This document shows, in pieces, positions 37,785-45,910 of a stretch of DNA of 46,929 nt. The first letter of the stretch is position 1. Each line of letters starts with the position of its first letter. Position numbers and translations under genes: made by a program. The notes under the pieces are model-generated. The model was not told the origin of the DNA and searched no databases. It worked only from the letters and a program-made list of their open reading frames with translations. Source of the DNA: a virus; the IMG/VR virus record IMGVR_UViG_3300033153_007039, positions 1 through 46,929 of that record; one strand, given 5' to 3'.

Positions 37785-38920
37785 TGGCAGAGGAACAAAT
37801 AATTATTAGAGGTAGAGCAGAGATGGATGAAATAAACCAGGCATTAGCAATTACTGGTCAGTCTTTTAATCAATTCAACAAACAATTAAATAAGAATTTT
37901 ATGGTAATTAATAAGAATAGACAAGTAGTTGATCAATTTACAGGGAGATTACAAGATGTAGGAAAGACTGCAAAGAATGCAGCACTTATGGGTAGAAGAT
38001 TTAAGTTTGAATGGCTTTCTATTATGTTTGCAGGTATGGCATTAAATAGAGTTTTTGGGGGATTGATCAGTCAGCAATTTAAATTGTGGGGGGTAACAGA
38101 GATGACTGCGGCTATGTGGAATATAACTATGTTACCTACAATGGAGAAATTAACCCCTGCTATTTTTGCATTACAAAATGCAATTATGAATTTACCAGAC
38201 CCTATAAAAGAAATGATAGGAGAAGGGATTTTACTTGGATGGGCTTTAGGAATAGTGACTTCAGGAATTGGGCAAGTTATGTTAGCTCTTGGAGGTTTAA
38301 AAATATTATTTGGGTTAAGTGCACCAGTTATGTTAGCTTGGGGCCTTGGGTTTATTGCTATGATTATTGGGTTAAGACAAACTTTTTATTTAATGAAAAC
38401 TTCCCTTACAAAAGGGTTAAGTGAAATTGATATGGCTTGGGGAGGAACTACTGCCCTTTGGTTAAAACAACAAGAATATATTATTAAAGGTTTAACAAAA
38501 TTAATGGGGAAATGGAATAATCTTGAAGACAATATAAAAAATGGTGTTAAATCAATTAATAAAGATCTTATTAGTATGTTAAATCCGTTATATGCAGTAA
38601 TTAAAGCTATTGAAAAACTGGGTAAAAAATCAAAAACTTCAAGTTTTTTGAAAGCTATTTTAAAAAGTCCTTTTAAATTATTTGGGATTAGTGGTTATCA
38701 AACAGGAGGATTAGTTGCTCAAACAGGTCCGGCATTTTTACACGCCGGAGAAAGAGTAATCCCAAAAGGAAGATCTACTTCAGGAGAAATAATGTTTGCA
38801 CCAACTGTTTATATTAATGCTTCAGTCAGTAATGAAATGGATGTAAAAACTTTAGCAGATAAATTAAATAGATATTGGGCAAGTGATTTTGAAAGATTAA
38901 CAAAAGGGAGGGGCAATTAA
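37784..38920 (+). CDS. Tape measure protein (short)
   Basis: The 378-residue protein has an N-terminal helical part (IIIRGRAEMDEINQALAITGQSFNQF), hydrophobic segments in the middle (WALGIVTSGIGQVMLALGGLKILFG, PVMLAWGLGFIAMIIGL) and a C-terminal motif SGYQTGGLVAQTGPAFLHAGERVIP, which is widespread in tail tape measures. Length sets tail length; at about 1.5 angstrom per residue this would be a short siphovirus tail near 50-60 nm. Confidence 0.85.
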   Translation: MAEEQIIIRGRAEMDEINQALAITGQSFNQFNKQLNKNFMVINKNRQVVDQFTGRLQDVGKTAKNAALMGRRFKFEWLSIMFAGMALNRVFGGLISQQFKLWGVTEMTAAMWNITMLPTMEKLTPAIFALQNAIMNLPDPIKEMIGEGILLGWALGIVTSGIGQVMLALGGLKILFGLSAPVMLAWGLGFIAMIIGLRQTFYLMKTSLTKGLSEIDMAWGGTTALWLKQQEYIIKGLTKLMGKWNNLEDNIKNGVKSINKDLISMLNPLYAVIKAIEKLGKKSKTSSFLKAILKSPFKLFGISGYQTGGLVAQTGPAFLHAGERVIPKGRSTSGEIMFAPTVYINASVSNEMDVKTLADKLNRYWASDFERLTKGRGN

Positions 38921-39408
38921 TGGCAATTTCAGTAAACAAAACAATTCCAAGCTCAGAGTGGTATACAGATACTGGTTCTCAAACAATTACATTAGCAGGA
39001 GTGAATAACATAATAGTAAATTCAAAAAAGAGATTAATAAAAATTCAACTTCAACAAAGTAAAGATTCACAAGATGAAAGCCCAACAGATAAAGGGCTTA
39101 ATTATGTAAAGGATTTAAAAGTAATTGAAGATACAATTAAAATTCGTGGTTGGTTAATTGATACAACAGCTTCTTCTGCATGGGAACAGGCTTGGCAATT
39201 AAGAGCTATGTCCGCAAGAGGGGGCCCAGTAAATAGTTTAATTATAGATAATTTAACTTTTGATACAAGTTCACAACAAGCATTTTTAGAAGAAGTAAAT
39301 TTTATTGCACATCCAAGTAGAGCTTTAGGATTAGATACAAGTTCAGGTTCTATGGATATGGCAAGGATAGAAGTTGATCTCACATTTTATTTAGGGGATG
39401 AAAGATAA
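38920..39408 (+). CDS. Tail-tip / distal tail-type protein
   Basis: The 162-residue protein is beta-rich with a central phrase typical of small tail proteins (KVIEDTIKIRGWLIDTTASSAWEQAWQLRAMSARGGPVNSLII). It directly follows the tape measure and abuts the fibre gene. Distal-tail or baseplate collar role is inferred from order. Confidence 0.55.
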   Translation: MAISVNKTIPSSEWYTDTGSQTITLAGVNNIIVNSKKRLIKIQLQQSKDSQDESPTDKGLNYVKDLKVIEDTIKIRGWLIDTTASSAWEQAWQLRAMSARGGPVNSLIIDNLTFDTSSQQAFLEEVNFIAHPSRALGLDTSSGSMDMARIEVDLTFYLGDER

Positions 39409-40398
39409 ATGGCAGATCAAAAGATAACAGAATTAGTTGAATTAACAACCTCTGAATCAGGAGATATATTAGCAGTAGTTGATGACCCTGGAGGTTCTCC
39501 TGCTACAAAAAAAATTCAAGTGGGAAATTTAGGAGTTAGTTGGGCAAATATTATAAGTAAACCAACTTCTTCAACAGGAGATATTGATACTGCCGCAGGT
39601 TCAGCGCATTCTCAAAATACTGATACAGATTTGGATTCAACTTTTGAAGCGACCTTTGTTAAAAAAGCTGATAACATAAATGTTCTGGCAGATATAACTT
39701 CTTCTGGTGCAAATGTTGAAGATGCAGTTACCAAAAGACATACTGAAAGTCATAATATGGCAAGCCATACAGATGATTACTCCGCAGGAGAAGGGATTAA
39801 TATAAGTGCAGGAAATGCAATATCTGGGGAAGATGCAACAACTACAAATAAAGGTATAGCTTCTTTTAACACTCAAAATTTTACAGTAAGCTCTGGGGCA
39901 GTTACTTTAAAATTAGATGATACTCCTGTTAATGGAGAAACAGACGAACCAATAACTTCTAATTGGGCTTATGACCATGCAGCAAATACCTCAATACATT
40001 TAAGCAATAAAACTTCATATTTATCTATTGGGGGAGCAGGATTTAATACTATGTCTCCTGATAATGATAATATAAGTTATACTACCGATGGAGATTTAGT
40101 ATTTACAGCAGGAACTTCTGCTGTCGCAAATGTAAAACTACCACAGGGGGCAGTAATTACAGGATGTATAGTTTATTGTAGTAATGCAGATGATAGCTGG
40201 CTTTTAGAGAGAACAGAATTAAATGGGGGGGGGAATAATTCAACTATGGCAACTGCTGCTTTTAATACAGAAGACACTTCTATTTCAGATGCAACAATAG
40301 ATAATTCTACATATTATTATACATTAGTCGCATTAAATGCAAATGCAGGAACAACCCTTTATGGGGCAAGAATAACTTATACAACCGATTATGTTTAA
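39409..40398 (+). CDS. Tail fibre with attachment domain
   Basis: The 329-residue protein begins QKITELVELTTSESGDILAVVDDPGGSPATKKIQVGNL, a common N-terminal attachment domain of phage fibres, then a Ser/Thr/Asn-rich shaft and a C-terminal beta domain (NVKLPQGAVITGCIVYCSNADDSWLLERTELNG...) that would trimerise or bind the receptor. It starts at the base after the previous stop. Confidence 0.75.
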   Translation: MADQKITELVELTTSESGDILAVVDDPGGSPATKKIQVGNLGVSWANIISKPTSSTGDIDTAAGSAHSQNTDTDLDSTFEATFVKKADNINVLADITSSGANVEDAVTKRHTESHNMASHTDDYSAGEGINISAGNAISGEDATTTNKGIASFNTQNFTVSSGAVTLKLDDTPVNGETDEPITSNWAYDHAANTSIHLSNKTSYLSIGGAGFNTMSPDNDNISYTTDGDLVFTAGTSAVANVKLPQGAVITGCIVYCSNADDSWLLERTELNGGGNNSTMATAAFNTEDTSISDATIDNSTYYYTLVALNANAGTTLYGARITYTTDYV

Positions 40399-40400
40399 AA

Positions 40401-41441
40401 ATGGATTATTTGTTAAAAGAGGATGGTGCATATCTCTTAAAAGAGGATGGGGAAAAGATAAAGTTAGAGATACAAACATATAATTTAAGTGAAATTAATT
40501 CTATTTCTATTTCTGACATAACTTTGATTTCTGCAATAATTACTGTTGGTTTAAATCCAGAAGAATCTCTTTCTTTATCTGATACAGCTTACTTAGGGGC
40601 AGAGGTTTCTCTTGGGCTTACTGAAACAGATACTTTATCAATATCAGATTCTATCTCTTTGGAAGCAGATGTTAGTTTAGGGACAAGTCAAACTGATACA
40701 TTAAGTTTAACAGATTCTGTATTAATTGAGGGAGATATTTCTTTAAATCTTAGTGAAATAGATACTCTGAGTTTAACAGATAGTATTTCATTAAAAGCAG
40801 ATATAATAAATAATCTTTCTGAAACAGACACACTTAATTTAAATGATAATCTTTATATTGAAGGAGATGTTTCTCTTGGAATTAGTGAAACAGACACATT
40901 ATCTTTAAATGATTCTTTATCTTTAGAAGCTAATGTTACTATTGGTCAAAGTGCAACTGACACATTAAGCATTTCAGATTCTCTCTCAATAATTTCAACA
41001 AAGATTTATCCAATTTCTGAAACAGACACATTAAATCTTTTAAGTTCAATATCAATTTCAATGACTCCTGCTGAAACTCTTTACATCTCTGATACATCAA
41101 TATTAACTGATGTAATTTATGTGAAAGTAATATTAGTAAAACAAGTTACATCTTCTTTATCTTTAAGTGATAGTGTTTCAATAGAGGCAGATCTTTTTGA
41201 AGGAGTTTATGAAGCAGATACTTTAAATTTAATTGATGCAGTAAGTCTTAGTGTAAAGGTTATTGGAAGTAAAAAAATAAATGAATCTTTAAACTTAACA
41301 GACTTAACATTTGTAGCAAGAGGACAATATATAAGCTCTCCAAAATTTGATATGTGGGATGGAGAATATAGAAAAACAAAAATAGCTCAAAGATTTCCTT
41401 TAGTTCCTACCTCAAGAAAATTAAATAGATTAAAAATATAA
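40401..41441 (+). CDS. Fibre stalk protein with 22-residue repeats
   Basis: The 346-residue protein is almost entirely made of about eleven repeats close to ETDTLSLSDSISLEADVSLGIS, of the same kind as those in the 163-2872 fibre. The N-terminus is a short duplicated phrase (LLKEDGAYLLKEDGEKIKL) and the C-terminus is basic and non-repetitive (FDMWDGEYRKTKIAQRFP). A long beta-structured shaft is likely. It lies between the fibre at 39409 and the hub gene, with one to two bases between genes. Confidence 0.75.
   Translation: MDYLLKEDGAYLLKEDGEKIKLEIQTYNLSEINSISISDITLISAIITVGLNPEESLSLSDTAYLGAEVSLGLTETDTLSISDSISLEADVSLGTSQTDTLSLTDSVLIEGDISLNLSEIDTLSLTDSISLKADIINNLSETDTLNLNDNLYIEGDVSLGISETDTLSLNDSLSLEANVTIGQSATDTLSISDSLSIISTKIYPISETDTLNLLSSISISMTPAETLYISDTSILTDVIYVKVILVKQVTSSLSLSDSVSIEADLFEGVYEADTLNLIDAVSLSVKVIGSKKINESLNLTDLTFVARGQYISSPKFDMWDGEYRKTKIAQRFPLVPTSRKLNRLKI
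40480..41310 (+). repeat. 66-bp coding repeats of fibre stalk (second locus)
   Basis: About eleven diverged tandem copies of a 66-bp unit encode the 22-residue motif. Copies in the middle keep an exact period; those towards the end vary in length. Unit sequence is shared with 1320-2130. Confidence 0.85.
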
Positions 41442-41442
41442 A

Positions 41443-43884
41443 ATGGCAGCGTCAGGCACAGCAAATAAGAATACTATGTGGGTTAATAATAGTGGCACAT
41501 GGGTTGAATTTAATCATTATGATTATTTTGAAGTTAAGAAAAAACAAAATCAAATGAGTGAATTTGAAGTAAAAATTTATGATATAACTACAGCTCAAAA
41601 GGCTTATTTTAAAGAACAGGCTGAAGTTTTATTCTTTGCAGGGACTACTATGATTCTAAAAGGAAGAATACAAAATATTGAATATGCTTCTGGTTATGAA
41701 GTTATAGCAAGAGGTTATGGGATGGAATCTAAACTTCTTGATAAACAATTTATTAAATCAGGAGATGCAAGAGTTCAATATACAAACATATCTGCACAAA
41801 CTATTGCTCAGGAAATAAATAATTCAATCCTTACAACAGCTTCTTCTGGGATTTGGGCAACAGATTTTGGAACTATTTCATTAAGATTTGAACACGCGAA
41901 TAGACTCAATTCTTTAGGAAAATTAAGCGAGGCAATTGATTATTATTGGTGGGTTTCTCAAGTTTCAGGTGATGATTATGGTGCTGATTATATTAACTTT
42001 GCTTCAAATCAAGGAGAAACTTCTTCTCAAAAAACATATAATCTAACAAGTAGTATGGTTGAAGCAACTCAAGAAAGAGATATAAATAGTTTAGTAAATT
42101 ATGTTTATGCTCTTGGATATGGAGATGGAGTAAATCAAATATCTACATCTTGTTATGCAGCCTCAACTCAAAGTTCTTTTCTAAATGCAAATATTGCTTC
42201 AACAAATACTACAGTAACAGTAGTTAATGGAGGGATTTTTGATTCAACAGGAACAGCAAGAATTGCAGAAGAACAAATTACTTACACAGGAACAACTTCA
42301 ACAACTTTAACAGGAGTAACTCGTGGTGTTAATTCTACAACAGCTAAGGCTCATAATAAAAATTGTTATATCGAACAACATTATACAACTGGCTCTGCTC
42401 AGGCTGGAAGTTCAATTCAAACTTATGGCTTAATGGATCATACTTTAATTGACAAAACAATCGTCGATGAAGAAACGCTTGAAGTTATTTCTTCTGGATA
42501 TTTGTCTGATAGAAAAACTCCAATCATAAGAATTACAATCACCCCAGATGAACCAATGACAGATGCAACTTTAAATATTGGAGATAATGTAACAATCACA
42601 GATAGCGAAGCTAATATAGATGATGCTTATAGAATTGTTGGACAAACATATAGAAGTGATTATGGTTTCTTAACATTAAAAACTGAAGTATCTAATCGTT
42701 CATTAGAATTTATTGAACAAATGAAAAAATCAAGAGAAGATGTAGAAGCTATGGCTAAATATATGCAGGGTTCCACAAATATTTATGCTATAAGCTCAGC
42801 AGAAAATTTAGATTCTGAAACCCCTTTAAATATGAGATTTTATATCCCAAGTGAAGTAGTGGCTATTAATTCTGTTAAATTAAATTTTAAACAGAAAGAT
42901 TGGAGAGGTTATGGGACTGGTTCTGTTTCAGGGATTCTTGAGGAAAGTGCAGAAAGTCCAAAAACAATTATTTCTATAGGTGAAGATGAATCAGAAAGTT
43001 TAGTAAATGTAACAACTTCTGGGGTAGTTACATCTGCTACTACAAGCACATTAGTAGATACAAATTCAACATGGACACCAAATGCTTATTCAGATATGGT
43101 GGCAAAAATTACTGCGGGAACAGGGATAGATCAGATAGTCAGTATAGAATCTAATAGTAGTAATACTTTATATCTTGATTGGGATTGGACAACAATTCCA
43201 GATACAACTTCTCATTATGGGATTGTAGACCCTTATACAACATCTCAAACAAATTTAGATTTTACTACAGAAATTGATTCAATAGGTATTGGGGCATGGG
43301 GAAATATTATGTTTGAATCTATTGCAGAAGAACAAGGAACAGGAGAATATTATGCTCATACAGGATCTACTTATGGTTATAGAATAGAGGGTGGGGGATC
43401 TCAAGAATCTGGTCAAGCTTTTACTGTTGGAACTGTAGGAAATAATTCCAGTTTTGAACTTACTTCTGTTGCATATAAATTAAAAAAGGCAGGGACTGGT
43501 TGTGGAACAGCCACTTGTGGGATTTATGCTGCGAGTGAAGGACTACCAACTGGAGATGTTTTAACTTCAGTAACTTTTGATAGTTCTACAGTTAGCACAG
43601 ATGGAGAAATTGTTACCCTTACTTTTAGCTCTTCTATCAAATTACTGCCTTCAACACAATATTGTATTAGATTTACTGGGGCAAGTGGAGATGTTTCTAA
43701 TAATCTTACTGTATGCCACGAAGGTTCAGGGAATGGGACTTATACTGGGGGAGATATTTTTTATGGTTCTACTCCAATTAAAGCAACAAATACAGATGCT
43801 TATTTTATATTATATGGAAATAAATTGGGAAAAATGAGAATAGAAGCAGATGCTTATGTTCAAACATTCTTAGAATCAAAATGA
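41443..43884 (+). CDS. Tail hub / baseplate protein with carbohydrate-type modules
   Basis: The 813-residue protein has an N-terminal third like tail-hub (Tal/gp27-type) proteins: WVEFNHYDYFEVKKKQNQMSEFEVKIYDITTAQKAYF and MILKGRIQNIEYASGYEVIARGYGMESKLLDKQF. Repetitive beta modules follow (an ATIASTNTTVTVVNGGIFDSTGTARIAEEQITYTG-like block, split here for length). The C-terminal jelly-roll-like domain contains Cys pairs (GCGTATCGIYAASEGLPTG...LPSTQYCIRFTGASG). It is the largest virion protein and probably carries the host-contact platform. Confidence 0.7.
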   Translation: MAASGTANKNTMWVNNSGTWVEFNHYDYFEVKKKQNQMSEFEVKIYDITTAQKAYFKEQAEVLFFAGTTMILKGRIQNIEYASGYEVIARGYGMESKLLDKQFIKSGDARVQYTNISAQTIAQEINNSILTTASSGIWATDFGTISLRFEHANRLNSLGKLSEAIDYYWWVSQVSGDDYGADYINFASNQGETSSQKTYNLTSSMVEATQERDINSLVNYVYALGYGDGVNQISTSCYAASTQSSFLNANIASTNTTVTVVNGGIFDSTGTARIAEEQITYTGTTSTTLTGVTRGVNSTTAKAHNKNCYIEQHYTTGSAQAGSSIQTYGLMDHTLIDKTIVDEETLEVISSGYLSDRKTPIIRITITPDEPMTDATLNIGDNVTITDSEANIDDAYRIVGQTYRSDYGFLTLKTEVSNRSLEFIEQMKKSREDVEAMAKYMQGSTNIYAISSAENLDSETPLNMRFYIPSEVVAINSVKLNFKQKDWRGYGTGSVSGILEESAESPKTIISIGEDESESLVNVTTSGVVTSATTSTLVDTNSTWTPNAYSDMVAKITAGTGIDQIVSIESNSSNTLYLDWDWTTIPDTTSHYGIVDPYTTSQTNLDFTTEIDSIGIGAWGNIMFESIAEEQGTGEYYAHTGSTYGYRIEGGGSQESGQAFTVGTVGNNSSFELTSVAYKLKKAGTGCGTATCGIYAASEGLPTGDVLTSVTFDSSTVSTDGEIVTLTFSSSIKLLPSTQYCIRFTGASGDVSNNLTVCHEGSGNGTYTGGDIFYGSTPIKATNTDAYFILYGNKLGKMRIEADAYVQTFLESK

Positions 43885-44321
43885 TAAACTGGTTAATTAA
43901 TTTATTTAAAAAAAAAAGAATGAAAAAATTTAAACAGATAAATAAATCTAAACTTAAAGATATTTTTAATCCTAAAAGAAAAACAATAAATCTCACACCG
44001 ATTCAAGTTTATGCTATTGACGAGCAATACTTTTTGGGCAATTTTGAGGAATTAAAAGCTTTTTTGGAAAGAGATTTTACTAATTTAAAACTTTATTTAT
44101 CTGAACAAGCAGATTGTGATGATTTTGCTATCCAGCTTTGGAGTAGATTTAAAAAGATTAATCCTAATTTTGCATTTGGATTTGCTATTTCTAAAGAACA
44201 TGCCTTTAATGTTTTTATCGACGACAAATTAAAAATATGGATAGTAGAACCTCAAACTGATGAAATAATAGATTACAAAAAAGTCAAATCAAAATATAAA
44301 TTGAGGATGGTGATAATATGA
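43881..44321 (+). CDS. Transglutaminase-like cysteine peptidase/hydrolase
   Basis: The 146-residue protein has a Cys-His-Glu set like BTLCP/agglutinin-C-type proteins: EQADCDDFAIQLWSRF (Cys79), KEHAFNVFID (His107), WIVEPQTDEI (Glu123). It lies just before membrane proteins of holin type, so a lysis or cell-envelope-cutting role is possible. Similar proteins in phages are of unknown substrate. Overlaps the hub gene by 4 bases. Confidence 0.6.
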   Translation: MINWLINLFKKKRMKKFKQINKSKLKDIFNPKRKTINLTPIQVYAIDEQYFLGNFEELKAFLERDFTNLKLYLSEQADCDDFAIQLWSRFKKINPNFAFGFAISKEHAFNVFIDDKLKIWIVEPQTDEIIDYKKVKSKYKLRMVII

Positions 44322-44512
44322 ATAATGGATTAGATATAACTGAAGAACAATTTATGAAAATGAGAACGAAAGAACAAAACTTAATATTATTTAAAAATTT
44401 AACACACATTAGAAAAAGATTTAAAGACTATTCATTTCATAGAAAGATAAACTATGTTTGGCTTTTGGTTTTAAGCATTGCATTAGGATTAAAAAAATAC
44501 ATTCCAATATGA
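44318..44512 (+). CDS. Small protein with C-terminal membrane segment
   Basis: The 64-residue protein has a charged N-terminal two-thirds and a hydrophobic end (INYVWLLVLSIALGL) then KKYIPI. A tail-anchored protein in the lysis region; might act as holin partner or spanin-like anchor. ATGA overlap with the upstream gene. Confidence 0.55.
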   Translation: MNNGLDITEEQFMKMRTKEQNLILFKNLTHIRKRFKDYSFHRKINYVWLLVLSIALGLKKYIPI

Positions 44513-44574
44513 TGAAATATAAATTAAGCGGACAATCAGAACATTTGAAAATAGATAATCCTAATAAATTATAG
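44509..44574 (+). CDS. Possible micropeptide
   Basis: A 21-codon frame starts in the overlap with the previous stop and ends just before the GGAGG of the holin-like gene. The overlap is the only support. Confidence 0.2.
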   Translation: MMKYKLSGQSEHLKIDNPNKL

Positions 44575-44583
44575 GAGGTTAAA

Positions 44584-44775
44584 ATGAAAAACTATTCATT
44601 AAAAATAGGAATTTTTAAGAGTATAAAGAATACAGCAATCGTAATGGGTATTCCTGCATTGGTTCTATTGTTGGACAACTGGACACAATGGATCCCTGAA
44701 GAATATCAAAAGATTGCTTTGCCAATCATAGGATTAATTTCATACTTTATTAAAAATTGGATTGAAAATAAATAA
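44584..44775 (+). CDS. Holin-like membrane protein
   Basis: The 63-residue protein has two hydrophobic segments (AIVMGIPALVLLLDNW and IALPIIGLISYFI) separated by a short polar turn (TQWIPEEYQK), with Lys at both ends, as in class II holins. AGGAGGTTAAAATG gives a strong start. It would make holes in the host membrane for lysis; archaeal holins are poorly known, so the role is by resemblance. Confidence 0.65.
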   Translation: MKNYSLKIGIFKSIKNTAIVMGIPALVLLLDNWTQWIPEEYQKIALPIIGLISYFIKNWIENK

Positions 44776-44787
44776 TAGGAGGTAAAA

Positions 44788-45054
44788 ATGGATGTAGATA
44801 AACTCTTAGCAGAAGTAGGTAGACCAGACTGGGGTGGACACCCTGTAAGCTCACTTAGACCCCATCTAATTGAAGTTTATAGTTTAATCAAATGGTTTTT
44901 TGAGAAAACTACAAATGAATATTTGGGACAGAATGAGAAAAGTGTTTTAAAAAGTATAAAAGAAGATAACCCACCACAAGCATTTAAAGAAGTCTTACTT
45001 AAAGTTGAACAAGAAGGTAAAAAAAGACCAAGTATTATTAAAGCATTAGAATAA
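44788..45054 (+). CDS. Small hypothetical protein
   Basis: The 88-residue protein begins after AGGAGGTAAAAATG. The first part (VGRPDWGGHPVSSLRPHLIEVYSLIKWFF) has conserved-looking Trp/Pro/His, the rest is helical. Placed between the holin-like gene and a new promoter. Not recognised. Confidence 0.6.
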   Translation: MDVDKLLAEVGRPDWGGHPVSSLRPHLIEVYSLIKWFFEKTTNEYLGQNEKSVLKSIKEDNPPQAFKEVLLKVEQEGKKRPSIIKALE

Positions 45055-45161
45055 TTTTATGTAAAAAAATAAGATTATTTAAATACTTAGAAGTATATTT
45101 TTAATTGTGTTGTCAGGTTTATCTGGTTCTGCGACACGTTAAAGATGAAGTCAAAAGGATA
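45055..45161 (+). promoter_or_regulatory. Promoter, shared operator (copy 2) and leader hairpin
   Basis: TTATTTAAATACTTAGAAGTAT holds a TATA box and, at 45080-45096, TAAATACTTAGAAGTAT, which matches 3976-3992 in 16 of 17 bases. The predicted transcript start (about 45106) opens a hairpin in which GTGTTGT (45107-45113) pairs with GCGACAC (45131-45137), counting G-U pairs. The 55-base leader may control translation or protect the mRNA of the virion genes that follow. Confidence 0.5.
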
Positions 45162-45413
45162 ATGGGATTAATAAAAAATATTAGAGATAGAGAATACGAT
45201 AAATTTATCGCAACTAATGAGGGTTTGACCGCAGTAAGAACACTTTCTATAAATTCATTAATACCTGGAGATTTTGATGCTATGGCTTTTACTTATTCAG
45301 GTTCAAATTTGACAATAATTAAATATTATACTGGTGGAACATCTGGGACTTTAGTTGCAACATTAACATTAACTTATTCAGGTTCAAACATTATAAAAAT
45401 TGAGAGGACTTAA
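45162..45413 (+). CDS. Small beta-rich virion-type protein
   Basis: The 83-residue protein from ATG 45162 (AAAGGATA before it) contains a repeated phrase LTYSGSN (AFTYSGSNLTIIKYY and LTLTYSGSNIIKIE), so it may be two copies of a small beta-hairpin unit. It lies before the structural gene at 45436. Likely part of a tail fibre or decoration. Confidence 0.55.
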   Translation: MGLIKNIRDREYDKFIATNEGLTAVRTLSINSLIPGDFDAMAFTYSGSNLTIIKYYTGGTSGTLVATLTLTYSGSNIIKIERT

Positions 45414-45435
45414 ATTTAAATTATAGGAGGTTAAA

Positions 45436-45885
45436 ATGGAAGAAAACGTTGGTTTAAAAGGTGTATTTAGAGTAGCTGTATTGGGAAAAGATAATGAGTT
45501 AAAAGCTCAATTTGATGTTCCTAACACTGTTATGAATGCTGGAAAAGCAGTAGTATCTGGATTGATGATGTTAGACGTTGGTGAAGATGCGTTTGATCAT
45601 ATAGCAATCGGAACTGATAATACAGCACCAGATGCAACTCAAACTGCATTAATTGCTGAAGTTTATCGTTCTGCAGGGACTGGTTCTCAAGAAACTACAA
45701 CTGTTACAGACGATACTGCAAGATTGACTACAAGTGTAGCAATTACTTCAAGTGTAAGCATCCAAGAAGCAGGAGTTTTTAATAGCTCATCTACTGGTGA
45801 TATGTTAGCAAGGTCTACATTCAGTGCAGTGGCTGTTAATAATGGAGATACTATAAACATTGGTTATGATAATGTTGTAAGTTGA
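45436..45885 (+). CDS. Virion protein (fibre/decoration type)
   Basis: The 149-residue protein has AGGAGGTTAAAATG at its start. The core (FDHIAIGTDNTAPDATQTALIAEVYRSAGTGS, then beta strands TARLTTSVAITSSVSIQEAGVFNSSSTGDMLAR) is a common pattern among phage tail-fibre-linked or decoration proteins. Its last 29 codons and 24 bases after the stop form the 114-bp repeat found at the window start. Confidence 0.65.
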   Translation: MEENVGLKGVFRVAVLGKDNELKAQFDVPNTVMNAGKAVVSGLMMLDVGEDAFDHIAIGTDNTAPDATQTALIAEVYRSAGTGSQETTTVTDDTARLTTSVAITSSVSIQEAGVFNSSSTGDMLARSTFSAVAVNNGDTINIGYDNVVS

Positions 45886-45909
45886 TTCCATTTTCTCAAA
45901 TGAGAATCT
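45796..45909 (+). repeat. 114-bp exact direct repeat, copy 2
   Basis: Identical to 1-114. It ends at TGAGAATCT, after which TAATGAGAATCT repeats nine of the last bases, making a short tandem at the divergence point. The inverted repeat TTCTCA-AA-TGAGAA lies at 45893-45906. Confidence 0.95.
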
Positions 45910-45910
45910 A

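Noticed and set aside
38086-38424. Alternative plus-strand frame within the tape measure gene
   Set aside because: Odd composition (many Cys, Tyr, Asn, Trp) and no start signal; the tape measure frame has expected hydrophobic segments and C-terminal motif.
39102-39383. Minus-strand frame opposite the distal tail gene
   Set aside because: No promoter or start site; lies wholly within a well-placed tail gene.
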